From Mycobacterium sp. 1554424.7 (GTDB lineage: Bacteria > Actinomycetota > Actinomycetes > Mycobacteriales > Mycobacteriaceae), in contig NZ_LZSE01000050.1 of NCBI RefSeq assembly GCF_001665295.1, forward strand, positions 1 through 43,390: DNA of 43,390 nucleotides, read 5' to 3'. Shown here one piece after another: positions 1 through 8,085 of the stretch. Made by a program: the position numbers and the translations under genes. The notes below the pieces were generated by a model. The model had not been told where the DNA came from. It searched no databases and saw nothing but the letters and a program-made list of their open reading frames with translations. Each line of letters begins with the position of its first letter. Position 1 is the stretch's first letter.

Positions 1-428
1 AGACGATCCCGCCGTCCCCACCGGTCTGCGAGGTTCCCGCCGCGCCATTGGTGCCCTTGCCGATCAGTGGGCGCCCCAACAACAGCTCGGTGGGTAGGTT
101 GATCACCCCCAGCACGTCCTGCGAAAGGGTCTGCAACGGCGAGACATTCGCCGCCTCGGCGGCCGCGTAGACGGCCCCCGCCCCGCTCAGCGCCGCGACG
201 AATTGCCGATGAAACGCCGCTGCCTGCGCGCTCAGCGCCTGAAATTCCTGACCATTGGAAGAGAACACCGCCGCGATTGCCGCCGACACCTCATCGCCGG
301 CCGCCGCCATCATCCCGGTGGTCCGGGTCGCCGCGGCCGCATTGGCCGCGCTGAGCGCTGATCCGATCCCGGTCAACTCCTGCGACGCCGCAGCCAACCC
401 TTCAGGTACCGCATGGACAAAAGCCATC
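1..428 (-). CDS. PE-PGRS family protein, 5' part (truncated by window edge)
   Basis: The reverse strand from the ATG at 426-428 encodes a typical PE domain of about 100 residues. It starts MAFVHAVPEGLAAASQEL and contains the conserved IGSALSAANAAAA, DEVSAAIAAVF, ALSAQAAAFHRQF and YAAAEAAN blocks. The linker with GRPLIGKGTNGAAGT and then TGGDGG follows, which is how PE-PGRS proteins enter their Gly-rich repeat region. The frame is open to base 1, so the PGRS part lies outside the window. PE domains target these proteins to type VII (ESX-5) secretion; the function of this member is unknown. No strong ribosome binding site precedes the ATG. The family call is very secure. Confidence 0.93.
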
Positions 429-688
429 TGTAGCCCCGATCACCCCGAGACCGACTCGGCCCGAGCGCCGAATCTCCGCAACCACCATATACAGGATTGT
501 TAGGCAAACGAACGCCTTAGTTAAGCCGCTTGCAAAGACGTTGCAGGATTTGCTCTTTCGCTGCAGCCGCGCCGGCTCGGTGCGGCTACAAGTGGCGTGG
601 CGATGTCGCCCAACTCTGTCCGGTCAACGACACGGACGCGATTTGATATCACTTCAAACACACCATCTTTTAACAGCAGTCACGTTGT

Positions 689-694
689 TAACAT
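689..694 (+). promoter_or_regulatory. Candidate -10 element of a leaderless promoter
   Basis: TAACAT fits the mycobacterial TANNNT -10 consensus and ends 6 bases before the ATG at 701, so transcription would start at or next to the start codon. No ribosome binding site lies upstream of that ATG, which agrees with a leaderless message. The element sits in an imperfect dyad (TTAACA, 10 bases, TGTTAA; 670-691) that could be an operator. The rest of 429-700 holds nothing else recognisable. Confidence 0.45.
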
Positions 695-700
695 CACGCG

Positions 701-1525
701 ATGGACTTGTCGGCGTGTCTAAACTTCCGGCGGCCGCGCCCAATTCCCCGGCGCGACGTATTGCGCTGCGCCATCGCCATGTCTGCACTGCCGGCGGTGT
801 ACGCGGCATCGGCAAGTGTCGCCGTCCCGACGGCGGCTGCCATCCCCACGGCGGCTTCCGCCACCCCTAAACTGATCGACTTCGCCATGCGCCAAATTCC
901 AGCGGAGCAGATTCGAGCCGCCGGCTACGCCGGGGTCATCAACTACGTGTCGCTGTCGCGTCCCGGCTCGTCGATGGGCGCCAAGCCGATCACCCGGTCT
1001 TACGCCGAACAGCTGACCGCTGCCGGGCTGATGATCGTCAGCAATTACCAGTACGGCAAGCCAGGCGGGACAGCACCATCGGACTTCAGGCGCGGGTTCG
1101 AGGGCGGCGTCGCCGACGCTCGCACCGCCTGGAAGCTGCACACCGCGGCGGGCGGCGGTCAGAGTGCCCCGATCTTCTTCAGCGTCGACGAGGACATAAA
1201 CCACGACACCTGGAACAACTTGGCGCTCAAGTGGTTTCGCGGAATCAATTCGGTGCTGGGAGTGCAGCGCACCGGCGTCTACGGCGGTCTCGACGTCTGC
1301 AAATGGGCCGCCGAGGACGGCGTCATCGGTAATTCGCGGACCCCCGGCCGCCGGTGGGCCTGGCAGACCAAGGCCTGGTCCCACGGTCAGGTCGACCCCG
1401 CCGCGGTTCTCTACCAACGGGTGGTGAGCACGGCGTCGAACCCCGGCCCAGTAGTCGGCGGACTCGAAGTCGACGTCAACGACGTCCTTGCCGACGATTG
1501 CGGTCAGTGGAACATACATCCCTGA
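701..1525 (+). CDS. Tat-exported DUF1906 (glycoside hydrolase-like) protein, Rv2525c-like
   Basis: This 274-residue protein has a twin-arginine signal (PIPRRDVLRCAIAMSALP, residues about 14-31) followed by an Ala-rich region. A DUF1906 domain with a predicted TIM-barrel glycosidase-like fold follows. The motifs IRAAGYAGVINYVS, IVSNYQYGK, SAPIFFSVDED, RTGVYGG and a C-terminal GGLEVDVND match the layout of M. tuberculosis Rv2525c, a Tat substrate linked to cell-wall homeostasis (recalled, not searched). The acidic residues in VDED and EVDVND are at family active-site positions. The gene stands alone between PE-PGRS and P450. The start was chosen because a -10 element lies 6 bases upstream (leaderless). 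Confidence 0.85.
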   Translation: MDLSACLNFRRPRPIPRRDVLRCAIAMSALPAVYAASASVAVPTAAAIPTAASATPKLIDFAMRQIPAEQIRAAGYAGVINYVSLSRPGSSMGAKPITRSYAEQLTAAGLMIVSNYQYGKPGGTAPSDFRRGFEGGVADARTAWKLHTAAGGGQSAPIFFSVDEDINHDTWNNLALKWFRGINSVLGVQRTGVYGGLDVCKWAAEDGVIGNSRTPGRRWAWQTKAWSHGQVDPAAVLYQRVVSTASNPGPVVGGLEVDVNDVLADDCGQWNIHP

Positions 1526-1691
1526 GCCGGATGGGTCGTCGTCGCTCGTCAGTGAGCCTTGACTGACGATATGGTCGTGTGTGACGATTTCGTCACCCAA
1601 GGGTTGAAGCGCATCGCTAAGCGGTAAGCGCAGCACCCTCGTCCCGTCCGTGCCCGCGGGCGGGCATCGACCGCAACGATTAAGGCGATCT

Positions 1692-2882
1692 GTGGTGCAC
1701 CGACCTCGCGACATTCCGTCGTACCGTCCTGACGTCTACAGCACATCGGCCATCCTCGACCCTTATCCGCACTACCGGACTCTGCGGCGCCTCGGTCCGC
1801 TCGTCTGGCTACCTCGCCACCGGATGGTCGCCCTCCCCCGCTACGCGGAGTGCAAGGCCACCCTGCGAGCCGACGACTCGTACCTCTCCGGACATGGTGT
1901 CGCCGCCAATGCCGCGGCCAACCGCTTGTCCCGGGGCACCACGCTCAATAGCGACGGAGATGACCACGACCGGCGTCGCAAGCTCGTCGCCCACCGTCTG
2001 ATGCCCAGGGCGCTGCGTGGGGTCACTGCCTCCGTGGAAGACGCGGCGGGCGTCATCGTCGACGTCGCGCTCGCGCGGGGCCGGGTCGACGGTGTCGCCG
2101 ATCTGGCGACCGCGCTACCGCTGGCCGTGGTCCCGGATCTGGTCGGCTGGCCGCAGGACCAACGCGAACACCTGATTCCGTGGGCCGCAGCGACCTTCGA
2201 CGTGCTCGGACCGCTTAATCGTCAGGCGATCCGGGCCATCCCGCGCACCATGCAGATGTTGCGCTTCGCGCGTGCTGTGGTGCGCGACCGAAACGTCCTG
2301 CCCGGCAGCATGGCTCACGAACTCTTGACCGCCGTTGATGAAGGCGCTCTGTCGTTCGAGGACGTGCCGCCGCTGATAATCGACTACATCGCACCGTCGT
2401 TGGACACCACCATCAGTGCTATCTCCAACGCGATCCACCTATTCGCGACCCATCCCGAGCAGTGGGAAATGCTCAGAGCAGAACCAGAATTGCTGCCGAA
2501 CGCAATCAACGAGGTGGTGCGGTACGAATCGCCGGTGCGGGCGTTCACGCGGAAGACCGCCCGCACTACCTCGATAGCCGGAACGGACATCCCTGCCGGA
2601 ACCCGATTACTGGTGCTGTATGCCTCTGCCAACCGCGACGAACGCGAATGGGAGACCTCTGAGGCGTTCGACATCCGCCGTGACGCCGGACGGCACATCG
2701 GGTTCGGCAACGGCGCACATGCCTGCGCCGGCCAGGGTCTGGCCAGGATGGAGACCGCCGCCATCCTCTCCGCGATGCTCGAACGCGTCAAGCGCATCGA
2801 GGTCGACGGAACTCCAAAGTGGGTAGTCAACAACGTGATTCGCCGCCTCGAAGCGCTGCCGGTCAGGCTGATTGCTGCGTGA
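1692..2882 (+). CDS. Cytochrome P450 monooxygenase
   Basis: This soluble class I bacterial P450 has about 396 residues. The haem loop is FGNGAHACAG with the thiolate Cys near residue 345. The K-helix ExxR is EVVR (about 274-277). The I-helix shows DTT (238-240), preceded by APSL rather than the usual AGxD/E. The PERF-like segment and ARMET after the haem loop are also present. A GTG at 1692 is preferred because AAGG lies 6 bases upstream; an earlier in-frame GTG at 1650 has no such site. The gene converges with the EXPERA-type membrane protein 35 bases downstream. Electron donors are not encoded nearby. The substrate is unknown; the sterol-isomerase-like neighbour hints at a sterol or terpenoid. 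Confidence 0.93.
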   Translation: MVHRPRDIPSYRPDVYSTSAILDPYPHYRTLRRLGPLVWLPRHRMVALPRYAECKATLRADDSYLSGHGVAANAAANRLSRGTTLNSDGDDHDRRRKLVAHRLMPRALRGVTASVEDAAGVIVDVALARGRVDGVADLATALPLAVVPDLVGWPQDQREHLIPWAAATFDVLGPLNRQAIRAIPRTMQMLRFARAVVRDRNVLPGSMAHELLTAVDEGALSFEDVPPLIIDYIAPSLDTTISAISNAIHLFATHPEQWEMLRAEPELLPNAINEVVRYESPVRAFTRKTARTTSIAGTDIPAGTRLLVLYASANRDEREWETSEAFDIRRDAGRHIGFGNGAHACAGQGLARMETAAILSAMLERVKRIEVDGTPKWVVNNVIRRLEALPVRLIAA

Positions 2883-2917
2883 CCTCGCGGTCACGACGGT
2901 TAGGCGGCAGAGTCCGG

Positions 2918-3679
2918 CTAGAAAGCCACCGCGAGATCTTGGCGAGTCAATCTGCGAACGCCCCAGAAGTAGGTTACGAGGGGCATGGTGCACCACAACA
3001 GGTTCAGGACGACGAACTTGATCCACATCTCGACCGGGCTCGTCATGCTTTGCATTTTGTTCGCGATCTCCACGCCGAAGTAGACCGCCGGCAACGTGAC
3101 CTCCACGATCATTCCGCCCATGATGAAAGACAGTTGAGTGCTCGTGAATCGCTTGCCATTCCGGAAGAACTGCACCATCGCATACGCTTCGAACAAGCCG
3201 ATGAAGAACGCAATCCACTCGAGAACCACGATTAGCGGGTCACCGTTCAGATAGCGCGCGTCACCACCCAAGAGGATGGGCGACCACATGTACGTCCACA
3301 GCGCGCCGTTCTCGACGCCTGCGCGTATCTCGTTGAAGAACAGCAGCCACGGAAGTTCCCAGATGAACCGTGGCGTCAAGGCGATGAAAACCCAGACGAT
3401 CACCATCGCACCCAGTCGTTGCGATTTCGTCCAATCGCGTTGACCCGGCAAGGGTAGCCACGGAAGGACAAGCGCGGTCACGAAGCAGCCGACGACAAAA
3501 ACGACCAATGTCGTGGATGCGACGACATGGGACACCCCGGCATGGAATTCGAGGTACCAGAAGACGATGTGAATGACGAAGAAGAACGCCAAGATGCCGA
3601 AGAGGCACTTCTGTAGCGACGACAGCCCGTGCTTCGTCGACGAATCGGGTTTGCTGTCCTGGGGAATCGTGTCCGTCAC
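2918..3679 (-). CDS. Emopamil-binding-protein-like (EXPERA) membrane protein
   Basis: This 253-residue integral membrane protein has about five hydrophobic helices. The C-terminal two thirds align by eye with the eukaryotic sterol delta8-delta7 isomerase EBP. Matches are the WELPW helix (Glu108), GGDARYLNGD (EBP: KGDSRYILGD), a membrane Glu (154), FFRNGKRFTSTQL (EBP: FLRQHPLRFILQL) and FVVLNLLW (EBP: FVFMNALW; Asn226, Trp229). The EBP His and Thr thought important for isomerisation appear as Arg and Ala, so the reaction may differ or be lost. A GTG start at 3679 is chosen because GGAGG lies 6 bases upstream; TTG at 3685 is too close to it. It is divergent from the TetR gene and convergent with the P450 gene. 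Confidence 0.68.
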   Translation of the reverse strand: MTDTIPQDSKPDSSTKHGLSSLQKCLFGILAFFFVIHIVFWYLEFHAGVSHVVASTTLVVFVVGCFVTALVLPWLPLPGQRDWTKSQRLGAMVIVWVFIALTPRFIWELPWLLFFNEIRAGVENGALWTYMWSPILLGGDARYLNGDPLIVVLEWIAFFIGLFEAYAMVQFFRNGKRFTSTQLSFIMGGMIVEVTLPAVYFGVEIANKMQSMTSPVEMWIKFVVLNLLWCTMPLVTYFWGVRRLTRQDLAVAF

Positions 3680-3836
3680 TGTCAACCTCCATGCACTGTG
3701 CGGGACTCGCTAGCCCGAAACGCGATCCGCGAAGCTCTGCTCCCGGCAGTCATATTCACCTAACAAGTGCCAAGGGGACCCCCGCTCCTGCACGACTTCC
3801 GACGTTCGTTGCAGCAAGCAGCGGCATCTTCGCTAG

Positions 3837-3852
3837 CATGGCACATGCCATG
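3837..3852. promoter_or_regulatory. Palindromic operator candidate between EXPERA and TetR genes
   Basis: CATGGCA, a 2-base spacer CA, and TGCCATG form a perfect 7-base inverted repeat. It lies 79 bases before the TetR start (3932) and 157 bases before the start of the divergent EXPERA-like gene. Size and symmetry fit a TetR-family dimer site. It is probably bound by the adjacent regulator; this is inference from position only. Confidence 0.5.
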
Positions 3853-3931
3853 TTTGAATTGCAAGAGCCGACGGTCGCCGGTGTCATAGGGTGCTACGGA
3901 TGGGCCGATATCTGAGGCAGGGCGGATCGCA

Positions 3932-4528
3932 ATGACCGGGCGCAGATCTCCCGACCGACCCGCCATCGGCCGTCGGGAGCGAGGTGACCGCACCCGTGAA
4001 CGCCTCATCGACGAGACGGTCCGTTGCATCCGGGAAGAAGGCTTCTCCGCCGCAAGCGCACGGCACATCATCGAACGTGCCGGCGTGACGTGGGGTGTCA
4101 TCCAGCACCACTTCGGCGACCGTGATGGCCTTTTGATCGCAGTCATCGACGACGCCATCGATCGCCTGGTTGCCTCGCTCGAAGCGTTGTCCGACCCCGA
4201 CCGACCGGTCGACACGACCGACTTGGTGCGGGGCGCATGGGAAGCATTCGCCAACCCCAAGGCGATGGCCGGTCTTGAGATCCTCATATCGACCAAAGAG
4301 CTGCGTTCCGGACTCGACAGCCGACACATGGAGCGACTCGGCTCAGCACTCGCCGGCCTGACCCAACGGTTGGAAGCCAGCCATGGCGGCCAAGACGCCG
4401 TTGCACTAGGCATGCTCCTGTGGACCACGCCTGTTGCGATGATGATCGCTGAAATGTTTGCCACATTGCCGCTCGAAGTCGGCGAAGCCCAACAGGCGAT
4501 CGTCAACCTGATCAATCGCCATCCGTGA
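3932..4528 (+). CDS. TetR/AcrR-family transcriptional regulator
   Basis: This 198-residue protein has an N-terminal TetR helix-turn-helix at about residues 20-66 (RTRERLIDETVRCIREEGF, then ASARHIIERAGVTWGVIQHHFGDRDGLL). GVTWGVIQHHF is the recognition helix. A helical ligand-binding domain of ordinary length follows. It is divergent from the EXPERA-like gene, with the P450 gene beyond, so those two are the likely targets. A perfect palindrome lies at 3837-3852 in the shared upstream region. A GGGCGGA stretch precedes the ATG. The ligand is unknown. Confidence 0.88.
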   Translation: MTGRRSPDRPAIGRRERGDRTRERLIDETVRCIREEGFSAASARHIIERAGVTWGVIQHHFGDRDGLLIAVIDDAIDRLVASLEALSDPDRPVDTTDLVRGAWEAFANPKAMAGLEILISTKELRSGLDSRHMERLGSALAGLTQRLEASHGGQDAVALGMLLWTTPVAMMIAEMFATLPLEVGEAQQAIVNLINRHP

Positions 4529-4573
4529 CGCGGACCCGTTCACAAGCCGGGTTGATGCAGGTGACGATCTCAT

Positions 4574-4750
4574 TCAGCTCGAGATACCGTGCAGCACAGC
4601 GTCTATCACACCGCGGTATCGCGCGGTCGTTTCCCGCGCGGATGCCGTCACGGCGAGCGCTCGGTAGAGCGTCGCTCCGATCAACGCGTCGGTGGCAGCT
4701 TCGATGTCGGCGCCGTCGCGGATCTGGCCCGCCGACAGGCGTCACGAGCT
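4574..4750 (-). pseudogene. Remnant of a TetR-family gene (C-terminal domain only)
   Basis: In the 266 bases between the TetR stop and the amidase stop, the reverse strand holds a TetR C-terminal tail. It reads AGQIRDGADIEAATDALIGA, then LYRALAVTA, then RYRGVIDAVLHGISS and a stop at 4574-4576. The frame is blocked by a TGA just upstream, near 4750. Another frame upstream reads EPLAAAAKLV, which also suits a TetR protein, so a frameshift plus 5' loss is likely. No helix-turn-helix coding remains. It lies directly downstream of an intact TetR gene on the opposite strand and runs into the 3' end of the amidase gene, so a deletion joined these genes. Confidence 0.7.
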
Positions 4751-4794
4751 TTGCAGCCGCCGCGAGCGGTTCGACGCTTGCGACTACGCCCCCG

Positions 4795-6042
4795 TCACAC
4801 TCGGTTGCGCGCCGGCGAAAACCGCTCAAGCTGTACGGGCGGCCCGTCTGCTGACGGCGGCACCACACCAGCGACACCGTCGATCACGCTGACCACCGCC
4901 CGGTTCCCACGATCAAAGTTCAGGGTGCCGTGTTGGAAATTTTGGACGACCCACTCGGGCTCCTGGATTTCGGCGCTGGTCGGCAGCCCCAGCGCACTGT
5001 GTTCGTAGCCTAGGGTGCCCCACGCGGCGTAGATGGCGCCGGTGACGGGCTGGGCTCCGCTGGCCGGAGACCAGTACATCGCTCCTTTCTCGAAGATGAC
5101 GTACCGCGCGGCTTCCGCCCCTTGCGATTCCGGCGACATCGGTGCGCCCAGTGCACTGTTCATGCCGCCCATCGCCTGCCACCGGTCATAGATGGCAGTA
5201 CCTTGTAGCGACTGCGCCAGATCCTGGGCGCTGGGGCGTTTGTTGAACCGCGCGGCAATGTCGCGAATCTGGTTCATCAAGACATATCCGAGGTTGCCGG
5301 GGCAATCAGTGTCGCTGACGTCGCGGTGGGCAAAAATGCACGGAACTTTCGCGGCGGCGCCTTGGGGGAAACGGGTGTAGGGGCCCCCTTCCGATGTCAA
5401 CGCGACACTGCCGTGCGGGTCGATGCCATCCATGGCCAGCCGCCACCCGAGCAAGCGCCCGACGGTGCGCACCTGAATCGGTGTGGGGCCCACCGCGTCG
5501 AACTCGCCAATCATGCACACCGCCCACGTGTTGCGATTGAACCCGCCAGTGTGGGTGCCGTGAACCGCTCTGGTCATCCCGCCAAATCGGCCCTCGAATA
5601 CCTGACCGTACTTGTCGACCAGGGCGTTGTAGGCGATGTCCGACCAGCCCAGGGTGCGGGTGTGATAGTCGTAGATCGACCGCACAATTGCCGCCGAATC
5701 CTGCTGCGCGTAATCATTTACGCCGGCCGTATGGTGCACGACGCCGGCCTTGATTCCGTTGTCGTACATCGGTGCTCGGCCGCGAATCGACTCGTCGGCG
5801 CCCCATTGGGCGCGACTGATGATATTGGGCGCCTGCCCCGGCGCTTCGACCGCCGCAACCAAGGCCGGGTCCGCCGCCGCGCTCGGGGGATGGACGAGCC
5901 CTGATGCGGCGGTGCCCAAACCCAACATGATTGGTGCGGCCGCAACGTATTTCAAAACATCACGGCGCGGAACAGGTGGTGATGCTGAGCACCCGCACCA
6001 ATCACGCACGGCAACACGGTAACCCGCGGTAACAAGATTCAT
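4795..6042 (-). CDS. Tat-exported peptidoglycan-recognition amidase with LGFP-like repeats
   Basis: This roughly 415-residue protein is an N-acetylmuramoyl-L-alanine amidase of the PGRP/amidase_2 type, resembling M. tuberculosis Rv3811. It has a long n-region, a Tat motif PPVPRRDVLKYV (Arg-Arg at 26-27) and a hydrophobic stretch. The PGRP domain follows, with zinc-ligand motifs VVHHTAG and FAHRDVSDTDCPG and the conserved GWSDIAYN. The C-terminal 120 residues carry LGFP-like repeats (SALGAPMSPE, SALGLPTSAE), a module thought to bind the mycobacterial wall. It should cut the stem peptide from MurNAc outside the membrane. ATG at 6042 is chosen; an in-frame ATG at 6090 is possible. The gene is alone and convergent with the TetR remnant. 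Confidence 0.88.
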   Translation of the reverse strand: MNLVTAGYRVAVRDWCGCSASPPVPRRDVLKYVAAAPIMLGLGTAASGLVHPPSAAADPALVAAVEAPGQAPNIISRAQWGADESIRGRAPMYDNGIKAGVVHHTAGVNDYAQQDSAAIVRSIYDYHTRTLGWSDIAYNALVDKYGQVFEGRFGGMTRAVHGTHTGGFNRNTWAVCMIGEFDAVGPTPIQVRTVGRLLGWRLAMDGIDPHGSVALTSEGGPYTRFPQGAAAKVPCIFAHRDVSDTDCPGNLGYVLMNQIRDIAARFNKRPSAQDLAQSLQGTAIYDRWQAMGGMNSALGAPMSPESQGAEAARYVIFEKGAMYWSPASGAQPVTGAIYAAWGTLGYEHSALGLPTSAEIQEPEWVVQNFQHGTLNFDRGNRAVVSVIDGVAGVVPPSADGPPVQLERFSPARNRV

Positions 6043-6597
6043 AACGCGACCCGCCGCAGCCGAACACGGTTGAAAGCGGCGGGTTCGCACTGCTGCGCAT
6101 CAAATCGTCTAATGCGCCTCACGAACTGGCTGCCGATCAGGGGCCGAATTTCGCTGCTGTCTGCCTGCGGCCACAATTCCCAGTTCTCATGAGGACCACC
6201 CTCCACCACCTATCGACAGCGCGGCTCCTGGTCGTTGTACATGCTTCTTGGGCCGCAGACGCGCAGGGCGGTCGCGCCAGTGTGGCGTTAGCCACAGTTA
6301 TCCAGAGCGGTGGAATGGAAACTTTCTCGCTCCGCGTTGTGTGGTGTACAACAACAAATGAAAAAGCGACCCGGCTGTTCTCTTCCCAGCCGGGTCGTTG
6401 CTGTTGCGATGGGGCAACGCCTAATTCGGTGTGTTACAAGAACAGCGCTGAGGCCCACGCCGATGCCGCTGCGACACCCGCGAGGTGACCCGGCCTACCG
6501 GCCGGAGGTGCCCTTGTTGGTCCGACTCAACGTCTGACGTCGCCTATGCGCGTAGCAGCTGGGTGACGCGCCCCCCTCGGCGTGCCACGCTAAGACC
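6043..6597. other. 555-base stretch without a convincing gene
   Basis: This gap separates the divergent amidase and DAG-kinase-like genes. Short open frames occur but none has a ribosome binding site plus a protein-like composition. The one notable element is the hairpin at 6367-6397. The stretch should hold the promoters of both flanking genes and perhaps a small RNA ending at the hairpin. Confidence 0.5.
6367..6397 (+). terminator. Strong stem-loop in the amidase/DAG-kinase gap
   Basis: CGACCCGGCTG and CAGCCGGGTCG form a perfect 11-base stem around a 9-base loop (TTCTCTTCC). A run of five A lies just before it and TTGCTGTT follows. No coding gene ends here, so it may end a small RNA, or act on the other strand where the A run becomes a U run and gives a better intrinsic terminator. 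Orientation is uncertain. Confidence 0.45.
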
Positions 6598-7935
6598 ATG
6601 GCGTCTGCAGCGAGCGCGCAGAGCACGCCCGCCCAGCGGTGGCTGGCGCGCCTCAGCTTTGTGTTGGCAGCTTTGGCCATCGTGATCCCGGTCGTCGTCG
6701 CCGACCTGAAAAGCCTGGCAATGTTCGCCGTTGGCCTCGCCGCCGCGGTCGTCAGCGTGGCGGCCGCCTATTTCTTCCTGTCCCGGAGAGGCATCGTGCG
6801 ATGGCTGTCACTCGGGGTTTTCGTCCTGGCGCCGATCGCCGAGATCGTCGTTTACTTGGTCGGGGGCGTGCTGTGGGTGGCGATCGTGTCGGCGGGATTT
6901 TGGTTGCTCGCGGGCGTGACCGCGCGCCTCGCGCTGACCCAGAACCGGCCCGACTGGCGTATGCCCGAGTATCCGGCACACCCGCCGGCCCGGCATCCGT
7001 ATCTGATCATGAACCCGAAGTCGGGCGGCGGGAAGGTCGGGAAGTTCGACCTCAAGCGGAAGGCCGAATCCCTTGGCGCCGAGGTGTTTCTGTTGGACAG
7101 GCAGGTTGACATCGCCGAGCTAGCGCGGCAGGCGGTGGCCAACGGCGCCGACCTGCTCGGGGTGGCCGGCGGTGACGGCACCCAGGCGCTGGTGGCGGGC
7201 GTCGCGGCCGAGCTCGGCGTGCCGTTCGTGGTGATCAGTGCGGGCACCCGCAATCACTTCGCCCTGGACCTGGGGCTGAACCGGGAGGATCCGGCCGCGT
7301 GCCTGGGCGCCTTGGCCGATGGTGTGGAGTTGCGGGTCGACCTGGGGCTGATCAACGGACGTACCTTCGTCAACAACGCCTCCTTTGGCGCCTACGCAGA
7401 GATCGTGCAGAGCCCGGCCTACCGCGACGACAAGGTTGGCACGACGCTGGAGCTGCTCCCGGACGTGCTGCAAGGTCACCGCGGTGCCCGGCTGGCCGCG
7501 CGGGTGGACCGCACGCAGATCGAGGCGCCGCAGGCGCTGCTGGTGGCCAACAATCCGTACGGCACCGACGACATCGCCGGCCTGGGCCGCCGTGCGCGGC
7601 TGGACGGCGGCGTGCTCGGCGTGGTCGGCGTCGTCATGGTGCGCACCGGTGCTCAGGCCGTCGATCTGCTCCGCGGCACCAAGGCCGTCGGGTTGACAGT
7701 GCTGACCACGAAGACGGTCGAAGTGACCGCCGATGCGGCGCAGATTCCGGTCGGCGTCGATGGCGAGGCACTGACCATGTCGACCCCGGTGACCTGTTCG
7801 GTCTGGCCGGGTGCGCTGCGCGTGTGGGTGCCACGCGACCGCCCCGGCGTCCCCGCGCCGGGGCCCGCGATGAATTGGGGCAGGCTGCGGCGATTGGCCG
7901 CCGGACGCCGCGAGCCCGCTGAGGTCACGACGTGA
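6598..7935 (+). CDS. Diacylglycerol/sphingosine kinase-family lipid kinase with N-terminal membrane region
   Basis: The 445-residue protein has about four hydrophobic helices in residues 15-115, then a DAGK catalytic domain. The domain opens with YLIMNPKSGGGK (nucleotide-binding NPxSG) and has the hallmark AGGDGTQ at 190-196 (GGDGT 191-195). It continues with ISAGTRNHFALDLG, FVNNASFGAYAEI and a C-terminal VDGEAL. These motifs define ATP-dependent lipid kinases such as DgkB. The fused membrane segment would hold it at the inner leaflet near its lipid substrate. The substrate (diacylglycerol or another polar lipid) cannot be read from sequence. It stands alone, followed by a tRNA gene on the other strand. 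Confidence 0.88.
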   Translation: MASAASAQSTPAQRWLARLSFVLAALAIVIPVVVADLKSLAMFAVGLAAAVVSVAAAYFFLSRRGIVRWLSLGVFVLAPIAEIVVYLVGGVLWVAIVSAGFWLLAGVTARLALTQNRPDWRMPEYPAHPPARHPYLIMNPKSGGGKVGKFDLKRKAESLGAEVFLLDRQVDIAELARQAVANGADLLGVAGGDGTQALVAGVAAELGVPFVVISAGTRNHFALDLGLNREDPAACLGALADGVELRVDLGLINGRTFVNNASFGAYAEIVQSPAYRDDKVGTTLELLPDVLQGHRGARLAARVDRTQIEAPQALLVANNPYGTDDIAGLGRRARLDGGVLGVVGVVMVRTGAQAVDLLRGTKAVGLTVLTTKTVEVTADAAQIPVGVDGEALTMSTPVTCSVWPGALRVWVPRDRPGVPAPGPAMNWGRLRRLAAGRREPAEVTT

Positions 7936-7956
7936 GAGCGGAGCGGCTTCCCTAAG

Positions 7957-8029
7957 TGGAGCTAAGGGGACTCGAACCCCTGACCCCCACACTGCCAGTG
8001 TGGTGCGCTACCAGCTGCGCCATAGCCCC
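7957..8029 (-). tRNA. tRNA-Ala (GGC)
   Basis: A 73-base cloverleaf on the reverse strand. The acceptor stem GGGGCTA pairs with TAGCTCC (one G-T pair), and the gene-encoded tail includes A73. The D arm is GCGCAGCTGGTAGCGC. The anticodon arm CCACACTGGCAGTGTGG places GGC at positions 34-36. The T arm is TCAGGGGTTCGAGTCCCCT. No CCA is encoded. No integrated element is seen beside it. Confidence 0.96.
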
Positions 8030-8085
8030 GAGAAGTTGTGCCCATCGAAGCTACACCACCCGCTACCGTCCTTCAAAGTTGCTGG

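Noticed and set aside
6189-6488. Small open frame of 99 codons in the amidase/DAG-kinase gap
   Set aside because: No ribosome binding site or recognisable protein pattern, and it runs through the strong hairpin at 6367-6397.
7957-8085. tRNA-Ala as an integration site for a mobile element
   Set aside because: No integrase, no repeat of the tRNA 3' end and no phage or plasmid genes nearby; flanking genes are ordinary chromosomal ones.
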